DNA of 64,000 nt from Methanofervidicoccus sp. A16 (GCF_003351865.1 NZ_CP022242.1:992001-1056000); one strand, 5' to 3'. Positions 37,360-48,195 are shown, numbered from the stretch's first letter. A program made the numbers and translations. The notes: generated by a model from the letters alone, not told the origin.

Positions 37360-38019
37360 TTACTTCAAATAAAGTTCCAAAGGTAAAAATTCATCCTTTT
37401 CTAGGTCGTAGTACTCTATTTCTCCTGTATCTATCCTGAAGTACCACCCATGTATTGAAAGTTCTCCATTTTCCACTCTCCTTTTTACTCCTGGATACGT
37501 CATGAGATTCTCGATCTGGAATTTTATGGAGATTTTCTCTGTAAGTTCTGCAAGTTTCTCTTTGTCCACCGTCTTGTTTTCTATCTTTTCTAAAACATAC
37601 TTTTTAACTGGCTCTGCAACCTTTAACCACTTCTTTATGGCCATCATCTCTGGGTCATCTGGAATATCTTGGTAGAGAGATGTACAGGCTCCACACTGTG
37701 AGTGGCCACAGATTATAATATGCTCCACTTTCAACACTGAAACTGCATACTCTATTGCCGATGCAACACCACTGTACTCTAAAGCATGTTCATGTGGTGG
37801 TACAAAATTCCCTATAACTCTCAAGACAAAGAGATCCCCAGGATCACTTTGTGTTATTATATTTGGAGCAACCCTTGAATCACTACAGGTTATAAAGAAT
37901 ACTTTTGGTTTCTGGCCCTCTTCAGCCAATTTACGGAATAATTCCTTATTTTTTTCATAGTAATTCTTTTTATACTCCATGTAGTTTTTTATCAATGTAT
38001 TTAAATCTTTACCTTCCAT
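37360..38019 (-). CDS. Beta-class carbonic anhydrase
   Basis: The zinc enzyme interconverts CO2 and bicarbonate, useful to a CO2-reducing autotroph. The zinc and catalytic motifs are clear: ITCSDSRVAPN and IICGHSQCGACTS, with Asp-Arg in the first. At 219 residues from the chosen start it fits the plant/bacterial-type beta class (E. coli Can-like) rather than the shorter Cab type. I placed the start at the ATG at 38019 because AGGTG lies upstream and the protein then begins MEGKDLNTLIKN as in the family; the frame is open to an ATG at 38082 that has no SD. It is transcribed alone. Confidence 0.9.
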   Translation of the reverse strand: MEGKDLNTLIKNYMEYKKNYYEKNKELFRKLAEEGQKPKVFFITCSDSRVAPNIITQSDPGDLFVLRVIGNFVPPHEHALEYSGVASAIEYAVSVLKVEHIIICGHSQCGACTSLYQDIPDDPEMMAIKKWLKVAEPVKKYVLEKIENKTVDKEKLAELTEKISIKFQIENLMTYPGVKRRVENGELSIHGWYFRIDTGEIEYYDLEKDEFLPLELYLK

Positions 38020-38261
38020 ACTTACAACACCTGATTCTGTGGTTTCTGTTTTCTGTCCTTCTTCTGAATATTTTAACTTCATTTCAATTTTTTATAAACT
38101 TAATGATCCTAATAATTATTTTACTATAAAATAATTATTTTTATTTATTATTTTTAATAAGAACTAAATCTATAAAAAATTAAATATTATCAGAGGATTT
38201 GTCATAGCCCTTCCCATTCGAGAAATTCCCATATATTTAAAAATTACCTTATAAAGAAACT

Positions 38262-39779
38262 TTATCCTCTAGGATGGGAGGATGTCAACTCTAAAAGATA
38301 TACCTCGTCTCCCACCTTCACATTTTTTAATATCTCTATATTCTTAACCACTCTACCTACAATATTAGTACCTTCAAAGGTTTCCCCTGTAGGACCGTAT
38401 TTATCATGTGGGTTTAACCTTACACCTATGTACCCCTTATATCTTTTAACCATATTTGTTACTCCTATATAACCTCCCTCTACCCTTTCTGAGGGCGTAT
38501 TTTCAGGTAGTAATCCACGGGCATAATTTTCGTTCCTTTCAAACATTACCATATCTCCTACCTTGAAATACACCTTCAACTTACCTATCCTCCTTGTAGT
38601 GAGTCCAGAGGTTTTTCTAAAGTACCAGGCAGTTCTTGGGGCCTTGCTATCAAATATCTCTATATATAACAGTTTATCTGGAGATAGTCCTTTAGTTATT
38701 ACCTTCTTAGATTTAAGTACCTCTAAGGTGTACTCTGGTTTCTGTTCAACCACTATAGCATTATCGTCCTTATCTCCTTCCCTCTCATGCTCTATACCGT
38801 ATCTACTGAATAACTTAGAAGCCTCACCTTGAGTCATTCCTAAGACATTTAATCTCTCAGGTTTCAACTTAACAGTTATAACGCCTTCATCTGAAAAATC
38901 TACTAACTCCATGCCCTTTGTTATCCTACCTACCACAGTATGTGAAGGAGTGGATGTTCTCCCATCCCTGTAAATATAAACCTTACCAACACCCTCCCCA
39001 CTGTTTCTAACTGTAATAGCACCTCTAAACCTATCTTCTATGTTTTCCTCTTCTATATCAAGACTCTGTAATCTACAGTCTGCAATATAGGTATTTGTAT
39101 GCTCCCCGATCTCAAAGTAGTTGTTCTCCATAAGTGCAAGGACATGCTCAACAGTTTGAGGAGGTCCATCTAACTCTCCTTCGCAGTAGGTCCAAATCTT
39201 CCAGCCCTCTTCAAGTTCTATATTGAGATCCTTTGTTGTTAGATAATCCACCATCTCCTTTGATTCCCTTAGAGGTTCTATGGAGAGTATTCTATCCTCT
39301 GGAGTTAGTTGGGAGAGTATCTTCTTACCTCCTATAAGAATCCCTATTTTTGGATTCTCAATACCGTATACCTCTGTAGTGTCCTTCTTGATAAATACTA
39401 GATGTCCTTCCTCCTTATCAAATCCAGATATACTTAGTACTACATCCCATTTCTTAAATTTCTCGGGCTTATTACTCATCTCTAAATCTATGGTAATAGG
39501 CCCAAATGCGACATCAGATATTCCTCTCCATCTAACACTCTTATTAACAAATTTCTTATAGTTTCTATTCCAAAAATCTACCACCTTAGAATCTTCAGTT
39601 ATACCTATTATCAATACTCCCTTAGTTGTGGTGATCTTGTATTTCTTAGATCTTTTTACCTCCTTTTTTACTCCCTTCACTATTACTACATTACTCCCCT
39701 CAATATAAAACTCTCCCTCAATCACGTCTTTAAGGGTTTTTCCTTCCTTTTCCTTACCATTTACAAATACCTTTACCAT
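38262..39779 (-). CDS. Methanogenesis marker protein 3 (UPF0288), cyclophilin-like domains
   Basis: The 505-residue protein belongs to a family found in essentially all methanogens and used as a genomic marker of methanogenesis; its molecular role is unsettled. Recognisable parts are an N-terminal ubiquitin-like stretch ([20 protein letters not shown]), a cyclophilin-like centre ([14 protein letters not shown] ... [20 protein letters not shown]), the segment [21 protein letters not shown] and a second peptidyl-prolyl-isomerase-like C-terminus ([17 protein letters not shown]). It may take part in folding or cofactor loading of methyl-coenzyme M reductase; that is inference. It is divergent from the YhbY-like gene with a 99-bp spacer. 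Confidence 0.85.
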   Translation of the reverse strand: MVKVFVNGKEKEGKTLKDVIEGEFYIEGSNVVIVKGVKKEVKRSKKYKITTTKGVLIIGITEDSKVVDFWNRNYKKFVNKSVRWRGISDVAFGPITIDLEMSNKPEKFKKWDVVLSISGFDKEEGHLVFIKKDTTEVYGIENPKIGILIGGKKILSQLTPEDRILSIEPLRESKEMVDYLTTKDLNIELEEGWKIWTYCEGELDGPPQTVEHVLALMENNYFEIGEHTNTYIADCRLQSLDIEEENIEDRFRGAITVRNSGEGVGKVYIYRDGRTSTPSHTVVGRITKGMELVDFSDEGVITVKLKPERLNVLGMTQGEASKLFSRYGIEHEREGDKDDNAIVVEQKPEYTLEVLKSKKVITKGLSPDKLLYIEIFDSKAPRTAWYFRKTSGLTTRRIGKLKVYFKVGDMVMFERNENYARGLLPENTPSERVEGGYIGVTNMVKRYKGYIGVRLNPHDKYGPTGETFEGTNIVGRVVKNIEILKNVKVGDEVYLLELTSSHPRG

Positions 39780-39878
39780 GGGATCCTCTCCTAATACTTT
39801 TATATAGTTAAAAAGATATATTGGGTATAAAATTATTTTAATTATATTAATTACTATAAAAATTGTGGGGAAATAATT

Positions 39879-40274
39879 ATGGAGGACAATGTCTCATTAC
39901 AGTCACGTAAGAGATTAACTTCAAAGGCTAGAAAGATACTTAGAGCACAGTCTCACTCACTATCACCTGTGGTATGGATAGGAAAGGAAGGTGTAGATAA
40001 GGTTATAAACGAGGTAAAAAGACAGATAAAGGATAAAGGGCTTATAAAGGTTAAAATTAGAAGGATAGCACTGGAGAAAGATACTCGGGAAAATATTGCT
40101 AGAAAACTGGCTTCAGAGGCAGATGCGGAAGTTGTAAGTTTAGTTGGGAATGTAATAACACTGTTTAGGCCAAGGGAGGGGTGGAAGAGATACACCAGTA
40201 AAAAGAGTGAGAAGTCTAAGTATATAAAGGAGTTTGAAAAGTTGAAATTTGCTAAGAAATTTAGAGGGTCTTAG
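39879..40274 (+). CDS. YhbY/CRM-domain RNA-binding protein
   Basis: The 131-residue protein has an N-terminal CRM (YhbY) domain: [41 protein letters not shown] and [13 protein letters not shown] are typical. A very basic C-terminal tail ([23 protein letters not shown]) follows. Bacterial YhbY associates with pre-50S particles, and archaeal members are thought to act in ribosome or RNA assembly; that role is by homology. GGGGAAATAATT precedes the ATG. Confidence 0.9.
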   Translation: MEDNVSLQSRKRLTSKARKILRAQSHSLSPVVWIGKEGVDKVINEVKRQIKDKGLIKVKIRRIALEKDTRENIARKLASEADAEVVSLVGNVITLFRPREGWKRYTSKKSEKSKYIKEFEKLKFAKKFRGS

Positions 40275-40449
40275 GTTGTATACTGCAAAATACATTGAGA
40301 ATTCAATAAAATATTCATTCCTTTTATTTATATTACTGTTCTTAGTGTATCAATTTTTTATATTATTATTTAATTAATTAAATTTAAATATATTGGAATA
40401 AATAGATATTATTAACATAATATAGAAGGGAAAATAATTGGGGATAAAG

Positions 40450-43032
40450 ATGAAAAATAAGAATTTTATCCAGGATCCTGAATCTAAATTTTTTGAAGTG
40501 TTGAAGGATGTTTTTATAGGTGCAGAGGTTGAGGGGGAGTCTGGATACATCAACCTAATGAGGATAAAGACGAAGTATTTTGATAAGATCTTTAAGGAGT
40601 TGCAGAAAGAGATAGATGAAAAAACAGAGGAGTTTCCAGAGTTTAAAAAGGAGTTATTCGATAAACTTTACAGTTTCTTTAGAAGGTACTTCAGTGAGAG
40701 TGGATCTATTTACTTCAGATACACTCCCTTTCATGAGAGGATCTACGAGAGGGTTTATACAGATAACAGGGACGTTGTAATGTTCTGGAAAACCCATATG
40801 CTATACTACGTCAAGACAGATATACAACCTAAGGGGATGGAAGTTGAGATAGATGGTGTGAGGTTTATTTTCGATGTCTCCAAGTTGGAGCATAAAAAAA
40901 CTAACGAGAAGAGGAAGTTGATCTTTGAGTTGAAGGAGGTTAGGGATGGTACAGTTGTATTTAACGTACTCTACTCTGAAAGGGGGAGGAAAACTAAATT
41001 GAAGGATATCTTAAAGGAGTTGAAGAAGAAAGGTATAGTGTTAGATGAGGAGACCTTAGAGAGAACTTTTAGGGTTTTTGAAAAGCAGAACGAGGTGGAT
41101 TACTTTATAAACAAAAATGCAAGGGGGTTTTTGAAGGAGCAGTTTGATCTCTGGTTTTATCAGTATATCTACTCCGATGAGACAGAATTCACTGAAAGGA
41201 GGGTTAAACAGTTGAAGGTTTTGAAGGAGATCGCCTATAAGATCATCGACTTTGTGGGGCAGTTCGAGGATGAGTTAGTTAAGATCTGGCAGAAACCTAA
41301 GTTTGTTTTAAACAGTAACTATGTGATCACCTTGGATAGGATCGCTAAAAAAGAAGGGGGAATAGAAGTTATTGAAAAAATAGTGGATAGGTTGATTGAA
41401 CAGAAGAGGGAGTTTAAGGGAGAGTTAGATAGATGGAGGAGTATTAAAGAAAATAACAGATCTTATAGGGAGAGGTTTGAGGAGGTTGGGGAGATAGGGA
41501 ATCAGGTAGTTGAGTGGTATCTGTTGGATTTAGTCGATGAGGATTTCGATCCTAAGGGGATCTTGATACCAACTATAACAGGTAAAAACTTGAATCCAGA
41601 GTGTCGATTTTTACCAATTGATACAAGGTATTTTAAAGATTTAGAGGTTGAGATCTTAAGTTTGTTTGACAACTTAGATGAGGAGTTGGACGGGTGGTTA
41701 ATTAAGAGTGAAAACTGGCAGGCTTTGAATACCATACTACCGAAGTTTAAGGAGAAGGTGCAGACGATCTATATAGATCCGCCCTTTAATACTGGAAGTA
41801 ACGAATTCACCATGTACATTAACAGGTTTTTAGATTCCGCCTGGATAACGATGATGGAGAACAGGTTGAGATTGGCAAGGGAATTTTTGAAGGATACTGG
41901 GAGTATATTTGTTAGAATAGATTACCACGGGAACCATTATGTTAGGTTTTTGATGGATGATATATTTGGGAGGGAGAATTTTAGGAATGAGATAGTTTTA
42001 AAGAGAGGTGATGTACCAAAGGGTGAAGTTAATAAATTACTTACAGGGACAGAATCTCTATTCTTTTATTCTAAATCATGGGAGAAGATGCTGTTTAACT
42101 ATCCTGTTAAAAAGAGAAAGGAACAAAAATGGCTACCTATGCACCTCCCAGGTGAAAGATCTACATATGAACTTCAAGTAAGATACTTCTTTGGAAAACC
42201 GTTATTACCGCCAAAAGGTAGACATTGGGCACTTTCACAGGAGAAGATCGATGAGTTTATAAAAAAAGGAAAGATAAGAATCAATAAAAATAAAGAATAT
42301 ATAGATACACAGGGTAATTTAGTAAAAGGAATGCCGGAAATTCTACAGTCCCCTGAGGAGAAACTAACTTCAAATTGGACAGATATACCTTCCTATGTTA
42401 TTCCCAGTAAATTTGGATTTCCAACAGAAAACTCCGAACAACTCCTTAAAAGAGTTGTCCAATCAACATCAAACCCTGGAGATATAGTTATGGATTTCTT
42501 CCTCGGCTCTGGAACAACAACGGCGGTAGCACATAAGTTAAAGAGAAAGTGGATAGGAGTAGAGATGGGGGAACACTTCTACACTGTAATCTTACCTAGG
42601 ATGAAGAAGGTTTTAGCCTATGATAAATCTGGAATCTCAAAAGATAATGACGTTAAAGAGATCTACAACAAGGATAATGCAGGAGGTTTCTTCAAATACT
42701 ACCAATTAGAACAATATGAAGACACCTTAAGAAGGGTTAAATACTCAGATACCGATCCATTCTTCGATCCAACAGAGGATCCCTACAATCAATACATATT
42801 TATGAAGGATTTAAAACTCCTGGAGGCGTTAGAGATAGACTATAAAAACAACAAGGTTAAGGTTAACCTTGAAAAACTCTACAAGAATATAGACGTTGCA
42901 GAGACTATCTCCAACTTATATGGAAAGTGGATAAAGAGAATTGGAGAGGGATATGTAGAATTTGAAGATGGAGAAATAGTGAATACTGATAATTTAGATT
43001 ATAAATTAATCAAACCTTTAATATGGTGGTAA
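40450..43032 (+). CDS. mod: Type III restriction-modification methyltransferase (Mod), with long N-terminal extension
   Basis: The 860-residue DNA methyltransferase has motif IV DPPFNTG near residue 442 before motif I DFFLGSGTTTA near residue 681, the beta-class order of Mod subunits. IDYHGNHYVRFLMDDIFG, KWIGVEMGEHF and EEKLTSNWTDIP fit that family. The N-terminal ~430 residues form an unusual extension for a Mod (EcoP15I Mod is about 640 in total) and hold no domain I can name; SGSIYFRYTPFHERIY and VVMFWKTHMLYYVKT look conserved in style. I placed the start at the ATG at 40450, with GGGGAT as SD, rather than the TTG four codons earlier. The res gene follows after 259 bp. Confidence 0.88.
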   Translation: MKNKNFIQDPESKFFEVLKDVFIGAEVEGESGYINLMRIKTKYFDKIFKELQKEIDEKTEEFPEFKKELFDKLYSFFRRYFSESGSIYFRYTPFHERIYERVYTDNRDVVMFWKTHMLYYVKTDIQPKGMEVEIDGVRFIFDVSKLEHKKTNEKRKLIFELKEVRDGTVVFNVLYSERGRKTKLKDILKELKKKGIVLDEETLERTFRVFEKQNEVDYFINKNARGFLKEQFDLWFYQYIYSDETEFTERRVKQLKVLKEIAYKIIDFVGQFEDELVKIWQKPKFVLNSNYVITLDRIAKKEGGIEVIEKIVDRLIEQKREFKGELDRWRSIKENNRSYRERFEEVGEIGNQVVEWYLLDLVDEDFDPKGILIPTITGKNLNPECRFLPIDTRYFKDLEVEILSLFDNLDEELDGWLIKSENWQALNTILPKFKEKVQTIYIDPPFNTGSNEFTMYINRFLDSAWITMMENRLRLAREFLKDTGSIFVRIDYHGNHYVRFLMDDIFGRENFRNEIVLKRGDVPKGEVNKLLTGTESLFFYSKSWEKMLFNYPVKKRKEQKWLPMHLPGERSTYELQVRYFFGKPLLPPKGRHWALSQEKIDEFIKKGKIRINKNKEYIDTQGNLVKGMPEILQSPEEKLTSNWTDIPSYVIPSKFGFPTENSEQLLKRVVQSTSNPGDIVMDFFLGSGTTTAVAHKLKRKWIGVEMGEHFYTVILPRMKKVLAYDKSGISKDNDVKEIYNKDNAGGFFKYYQLEQYEDTLRRVKYSDTDPFFDPTEDPYNQYIFMKDLKLLEALEIDYKNNKVKVNLEKLYKNIDVAETISNLYGKWIKRIGEGYVEFEDGEIVNTDNLDYKLIKPLIWW

Positions 43033-43291
43033 GTAGATGACAGTAAACAGTAAAAAAGAACAATAATTAAAATAATAATTAAAGATTTTAAAATAAGGAC
43101 TTTCCATCATCCCAGATATAAAATTTTAAAAAGAAGTATTGAAAAAAGATGATCCTCTTAACGATTTTTATATTTATTATTTTTATCATTTCTTTTATCA
43201 TTATTATTATTTTTTAAACCAAATGATTTCAGGGAAAAATATAAGGAACTTATATATTAAAGAACTAATAAAAAAATAATCTAATGATAAT

Positions 43292-46255
43292 ATGGTGGCA
43301 AATATAATCCTTAAACCTATCCTACAATCAATAGTTGAAGATATAGATTTTGACTCCTTACCAGGTAATTGGAACATCTTAGACACTGTAAGTTTTTCCA
43401 AGGATAAAAAACTCTGGGACTTCCAACAGGAATCCCTTAAAAATGCTATCAAGGTTTTATACCTCTACTTTAAAGAGGATAAAGGGGATAAAAAAAGATT
43501 CTACCAAAGGTACGATTTAGATGAAGATCTAGAAAAAAACTTAGATATAAGACTCTCCAGGTTAAAGAAGAACCTCTCAACTATCATAAGAGAGTACTAT
43601 CCAGTTGAAAACAACAGGATAAAGTTTTACAACTTCATAAACAGGGCCTCTTTCTGGATGGCTACAGGAAGTGGAAAATCCCTTATTATCGTAAAACTCG
43701 TTGAGATCCTAAAAAGACTGATGGAATTAAAAGAGATTCCCGAGAGGGATATACTGATCCTTACCCACAGGGAGGATCTACTAAATCAGTTGAAAAAACA
43801 TGTGGAGGAATTCAACCAGTTGGCGGGAGAAAGGGGGTTCAGAATAAACTTCGTAGAACTAACTGACTACGAGAGGATAAAAAGGGAGAGTTTAATTCCA
43901 TATCTCAAGGAGATAACAGTTTTCTACTACAGATCCGATCTAATAGGGGATGAGCAGAAGGAGAAGGTAATAGACTTTAGAAACTACGAAAACAATGGAA
44001 ACTGGTATATAATCTTAGACGAGGCTCATAAGGGGGATAAGGAGGAATCTAAGAGGCAGATGTTTTACTCCATTATGTCAAGGAACGGTTTTCTCTTCAA
44101 CTTCTCTGCAACTTTTACAGATCCAAGGGATATTATAACAACAGTTTACAACTTCAACTTGGAGAAGTTTATCTCAGAGGGCTACGGTAAGCACATCTAT
44201 ATACTTAAAGAGGATATGGAACCTTTTAAAGATAGGAGGGATTACAACAAGGTGGAGAAGCAGAAGATCCTTTTAAAATCTCTAATCCTACTTACATACC
44301 TTAAGAAGGTTAGGGAAGAGATAAAGGAAGTTGCCGGCAATATCTACCATGAACCTCTGATGTTAACACTGGTTAACACCGTAAACTTTACAGAAACTAA
44401 GGATGAAAAACCTGATTTAACCTTATTCTTCCAGGAGATAGAGAGAGTAGGAAAGGGAGATATAAATAAAGATATCTTTGAGACAGTTAAGGATGAACTA
44501 CTCCAGGAGTTTTCAGAGGATTCTAAGTTGATATACGAGGACATCCCCCTCAAGGTTAAAAGGGATATAATTAAAAGTATAAAAATAGAGGATATTCTAA
44601 AGTACGTCTATAACTCCGAGAGTTTTGGAGAGGTAGAGGCAATAACTATCCCTGGAAAAAAGCAGGAGGTTGTATTTAAACTAAAAACCAGTGATAAACC
44701 TTTTGCATTAATTAAAATTGGAGATGCTGTAAAGTGGATAAAGGACAACCTCAAAGGGTACGAAGTTATAGAGAGTTATGAGGATAAAAGTATATTCGAA
44801 AACCTTGACGAGAGGGAAGATATAAACATCTTAATGGGATCCAGAGCCTTCTACGAAGGTTGGGACTCCAACAGGCCAAATATTATACTCTTCATAAATA
44901 TAGGTGTTGGAAAGGATGCAAAGAAGTTCATAATTCAATCTGTTGGAAGGGGGGTGAGGATAGAGCCAATTAAAGGTAAGAGGAGAAGGTTGAGAAACCT
45001 CTACAACAGGGGAGAGGATGGAGGTATCTACAAGAGAATAGTAAGTATTAAAGATGGTAGATACCTGATAGACTCTATAGAAACACTCTTTATATTCGGG
45101 ACGAGGAGAAAGGTACTCTCTGAAGTTATAACCACTTTAAAGATGGAAAAAGAACCTGCAAAAACTATCCAGTTGAGAAAAAATAAAGATGCAGAAACCT
45201 ACGCCCTCCTAATCCCAGTATTCAAAGTTTCCAAAAAGAAACTTTATCAAGAGAGGGAGATACAGAAATTCGTAGTATCGGAAACCTTGTTTAACGCCCT
45301 TAGGGAGTACTTCACCTCTACAGATGAGAGGATCCCCATAGTGGAGAACAACATAACACCAGATCTCCTCCAATATATAAAAAACAGTTTTAAGGACAGG
45401 GAGAGGTACTATAAAATTGTCCAAGACTCTTCCATCCCATTCAAGGTAGCACTACAGAAGTTGATAAATCACTTCAACATCAATATCGAGGAGTTAGATA
45501 GATTTAAAGTATTAGAGGAGGAGATAATTCACTTCAAAAAGATAAAGGTATTCCTAAAAGAAGAGGAAATCAACGAGTTAAAGGAGAAGATAGAGAAGGT
45601 TTATAAATATATAGATCCTGAAACTAGGAAGGATGAATTAAAAACAATGTTTGAGAGGGGAGAGATCTCCATAGAGGAGTACACATCTGAAATAGAGAAG
45701 TTGGCAAAGACTTCAAAGGAAGAAAACTTCAAAGATCTAAAGATAAAAAAGATAGTTAATCACTACTACATCCCCCTAATCCTCTCCAAAAAAGAAAAAG
45801 TAGATTATATAAGACATATAATAAAGACAAAAAGTGAGGTGAAATTTATAGAGGATCTGGAAAACTACCTCAACAGTAGGGATATAGACGTTGACTGGTG
45901 GATGTTCAGTAAGATAGACGAGTACTTAGATGAAATATATATCCCCTACTACGATCCAGATAGCAATAAAATAAGGAGGTTTAAACCAGATTTCATATTT
46001 TGGTTAAAAAAGGGAAAGGATTACTACATCCTATTTGTGGATCCAAAGGGGATAAAACATACAGAGTTTGAGCATAAGGTAGATTACTTCAGAAAGATAT
46101 TCGGCGATATAGAATCACCAAAGGTATTTGAATTTGACGGTTTTAAAATCAGGGTTTACCTGTATTTATATACAGAGGATAGAAATAAACTCTCTGAAGG
46201 GTATAGAAAATACTGGATCGATGAGGTAGGGGATATATTTAAAATATTACAATGA
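43292..46255 (+). CDS. res: Type III restriction-modification endonuclease/helicase (Res)
   Basis: The 987-residue protein has superfamily-2 helicase motifs: WMATGSGKSLIIVKL (about residue 120), ILDEAHKG (about 242), FNFSATFTDP, MGSRAFYEGWDSN and IIQSVGRGVRIEP. The C-terminus has a PD-(D/E)xK-type nuclease: FKPDFIFWLKKGKDYYILFVDPKG (about 897-917). This is the layout of Res, which with Mod translocates DNA and cuts when two unmethylated sites meet. A helical spacer rich in Lys/Glu lies between the two parts. All motifs look intact, so the system may be active. The ATG follows only a weak SD (AATGATAAT). Confidence 0.88.
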   Translation: MVANIILKPILQSIVEDIDFDSLPGNWNILDTVSFSKDKKLWDFQQESLKNAIKVLYLYFKEDKGDKKRFYQRYDLDEDLEKNLDIRLSRLKKNLSTIIREYYPVENNRIKFYNFINRASFWMATGSGKSLIIVKLVEILKRLMELKEIPERDILILTHREDLLNQLKKHVEEFNQLAGERGFRINFVELTDYERIKRESLIPYLKEITVFYYRSDLIGDEQKEKVIDFRNYENNGNWYIILDEAHKGDKEESKRQMFYSIMSRNGFLFNFSATFTDPRDIITTVYNFNLEKFISEGYGKHIYILKEDMEPFKDRRDYNKVEKQKILLKSLILLTYLKKVREEIKEVAGNIYHEPLMLTLVNTVNFTETKDEKPDLTLFFQEIERVGKGDINKDIFETVKDELLQEFSEDSKLIYEDIPLKVKRDIIKSIKIEDILKYVYNSESFGEVEAITIPGKKQEVVFKLKTSDKPFALIKIGDAVKWIKDNLKGYEVIESYEDKSIFENLDEREDINILMGSRAFYEGWDSNRPNIILFINIGVGKDAKKFIIQSVGRGVRIEPIKGKRRRLRNLYNRGEDGGIYKRIVSIKDGRYLIDSIETLFIFGTRRKVLSEVITTLKMEKEPAKTIQLRKNKDAETYALLIPVFKVSKKKLYQEREIQKFVVSETLFNALREYFTSTDERIPIVENNITPDLLQYIKNSFKDRERYYKIVQDSSIPFKVALQKLINHFNINIEELDRFKVLEEEIIHFKKIKVFLKEEEINELKEKIEKVYKYIDPETRKDELKTMFERGEISIEEYTSEIEKLAKTSKEENFKDLKIKKIVNHYYIPLILSKKEKVDYIRHIIKTKSEVKFIEDLENYLNSRDIDVDWWMFSKIDEYLDEIYIPYYDPDSNKIRRFKPDFIFWLKKGKDYYILFVDPKGIKHTEFEHKVDYFRKIFGDIESPKVFEFDGFKIRVYLYLYTEDRNKLSEGYRKYWIDEVGDIFKILQ

Positions 46256-46312
46256 TATTTTAAAAAATAAAAGATTTTATAAAAAATATTATAATTAACT
46301 TTTAATCATCAC

Positions 46313-46330
46313 TTTGATGAGAATTAAGGT
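46313..46330 (+). repeat. Lone right end of repeat family 1 (copy F)
   Basis: TTTGATGAGAATTAAGGT matches the right terminal repeat of family 1 with two changes. On the minus strand the sequence after it (ATCAAAGTGATGATTAAAAG) resembles the segment behind the internal ends of copies C and D, so this may be a truncated or older copy. It lies in the 354-bp spacer before the ribosomal operon, whose promoter must lie to its right. Confidence 0.45.
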
Positions 46331-46609
46331 AAGGGGTTCTGGGAGACAATCTTTCAGAGAGCTAGTATTATGAAAAATTTGATAAATTAGGAAAACCAAT
46401 TTTATAATATCTTCAAATATCTTTCCTAAGAATGTTTGGAGATGCTATGTAGACAGGTCAGTAGGGTTCTTAGTAAATATTATATACCCCTATTCTATAA
46501 TATAGGAACTTGCTCAATACCCCTCTCTTTTGATATAAATTATAATAAGTATGAAAAATTTTTTATAAATAATTAAAAAAATATATAAAAAATTTTTGAG
46601 GTGTAAAAG

Positions 46610-47056
46610 ATGACAACAGTGTACGATGTGCCTCCATCAAAACTTATTGAAAAGGTGGCAAAAAAGTTGAAGGAGATGGGCATAGATAAACCAGAGTGGG
46701 TAGATTTCGTCAAGACAGGGGCCCATAAGGAGAGGAGACCACATGATCCAGAATGGTGGTATATAAGATGTGCCGCTATCCTTAGAAAGATATATATCGA
46801 TGGTCCTGTAGGGGTAGAGAGACTAAGAACTGCATACGGTGGTAGGAAGAACAGAGGTCATAAACCTGAGAAGTTTGTAAAAGGTAGTGGAAATATTATA
46901 AGAAAGGCTCTACAGGCACTGGAGAAGTTAGATCTTGTAACAAGAACTAGAGAGGGTAGGATAATTACTCCTAAGGGACAGTCTCTACTGGATAACACGG
47001 CAAAAGAGGTTAAAGATGAGATTATAGAAGAAGTACCTGCCCTCTCCAAATATTAA
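46610..47056 (+). CDS. rps19e: Ribosomal protein eS19
   Basis: The 148-residue small-subunit protein shared by archaea and eukaryotes opens [19 protein letters not shown]. It contains [33 protein letters not shown] and [30 protein letters not shown] precedes the start. It is the first gene of a four-gene operon (eS19, PDCD5 homologue, PP-loop ATPase, eL39), a grouping conserved across archaea. Confidence 0.98.
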   Translation: MTTVYDVPPSKLIEKVAKKLKEMGIDKPEWVDFVKTGAHKERRPHDPEWWYIRCAAILRKIYIDGPVGVERLRTAYGGRKNRGHKPEKFVKGSGNIIRKALQALEKLDLVTRTREGRIITPKGQSLLDNTAKEVKDEIIEEVPALSKY

Positions 47057-47069
47057 AAAGGGGGTAAAT

Positions 47070-47420
47070 ATGGATATTGAAGAGATAAGAAGAAGAAAAT
47101 TACTAGAACTACAGAAAAGAATGGCTGCCAATAAAATGACTGATGAAGAGCAGCAGGCCCTCCAACTTCAACAACAGTACGAATTACAGAAAAAAAGGAT
47201 ATTGAAACAGATACTTACAGAACCTGCGAGGGCTAGGTTGGCTAGGTTGAGATTGGCAAAACCTGAACTTGCCGCCCAGGTAGAACTTCAACTTCTCCAA
47301 TTGGCACAGATGGGAAGGATCCAGGTACCTATCTCCGATGAGGAGTTGAAGTCACTCTTAGAAAAACTCCATGAGATGAGTAAGGCTAGAAAGAGAGAGA
47401 TAAAGTTCATTAGAAAGTAA
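47070..47420 (+). CDS. PDCD5-family DNA-binding protein
   Basis: The 116-residue helical protein is homologous to human programmed cell death protein 5: RRRKLLELQKRMAAN, EQQALQLQQQYELQKKRILKQILTEPARARLARLRLAKPE and a basic tail. It binds DNA in vitro in some archaea, but its cellular job is unclear; the constant link with eS19 suggests a role near translation or chaperoning. It starts 13 bp after eS19 with GGGGGTAAAT as SD. Confidence 0.95.
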   Translation: MDIEEIRRRKLLELQKRMAANKMTDEEQQALQLQQQYELQKKRILKQILTEPARARLARLRLAKPELAAQVELQLLQLAQMGRIQVPISDEELKSLLEKLHEMSKARKREIKFIRK

Positions 47421-47434
47421 AAAAAGGTCTTCAT

Positions 47435-48037
47435 ATGAAAAAGGCCTACGTCCTATTCAGTGGAGGAAAGGACAGTTCATTGTCAGCATTACTTTTGAAG
47501 AAGTTGGGATATGAGGTTGAACTTATTACTGTAAATTTCGGAGTATTGGACTCCTACAAGTACGCCCAGGAAACTGCAGATATATTGAATATTCCCCATA
47601 AAGTGGAGTTTCTAGACAGGGAAATTATCGAGAGAGCTGTAGAGATCATCCTAAGTGATGGATATCCTGGCAAGGGTATCCAGTATCTCCATAAGAGGGT
47701 TATAGAGATATTGGCAGATAAGTACAAAGTTATAGCAGATGGTGTTAGAAGGGACGACAGGGTGCCGAAGTTATCTCACTCTGAGATACAGAGTATAGAG
47801 ATGAGGAAGGGCATTGAATATTTAAATCCCCTTATGGGCTTTGGACATAAGACTATTAAATATCTCGTAGATAGGTACTTCATACTCTCCCAAGGAGAGA
47901 GTGATAGTATATTAAAGTCAGATTACGAGAGTGAAATTAGAGCCCTGATAAGGGCTAAAGGTAGAGATCCCAAGGATTACTTCCCTAAGCATACTCAGTC
48001 TAGAGTGATAGGGTTAAAAAAGGAGAGTGAGGTGTAA
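47435..48037 (+). CDS. PP-loop ATP pyrophosphatase of the archaeal ribosomal operon, substrate unknown
   Basis: The 200-residue protein has an N-terminal PP-loop [17 protein letters not shown], a conserved [17 protein letters not shown] segment, then [15 protein letters not shown] and the late [20 protein letters not shown]. This fits the adenylating enzymes that activate RNA or small molecules before amination or thiolation. The gene is fixed between PDCD5 and eL39 in archaea, which suggests modification of rRNA, tRNA or a translation factor; no substrate is known to me. It starts 14 bp after PDCD5 and its stop lies 2 bp before eL39. Confidence 0.85.
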   Translation: MKKAYVLFSGGKDSSLSALLLKKLGYEVELITVNFGVLDSYKYAQETADILNIPHKVEFLDREIIERAVEIILSDGYPGKGIQYLHKRVIEILADKYKVIADGVRRDDRVPKLSHSEIQSIEMRKGIEYLNPLMGFGHKTIKYLVDRYFILSQGESDSILKSDYESEIRALIRAKGRDPKDYFPKHTQSRVIGLKKESEV

Positions 48038-48039
48038 GT

Positions 48040-48195
48040 ATGGGATCCATAAAACCACTTGGAAAAAAGTTGAGACTTGCCAAGGCTTTAAAGCAGAACA
48101 GAAGAGTTCCACTATTTGTGATACTAAGAACTAAAGGTAAGGTTAGATCTCATCCAAAGATGAGGCATTGGAGAAGAAGTAAACTTAAGAAGTAA
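48040..48195 (+). CDS. rpl39e: Ribosomal protein eL39
   Basis: This 51-residue gene is easily missed because of its size. The product starts [20 protein letters not shown] and ends [11 protein letters not shown], the very basic eL39 that lines the exit tunnel of the large subunit. The SD GAGGTG lies in the end of the preceding gene, whose stop is 2 bp upstream. It is the last gene of the eS19 operon. Confidence 0.97.
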   Translation: MGSIKPLGKKLRLAKALKQNRRVPLFVILRTKGKVRSHPKMRHWRRSKLKK

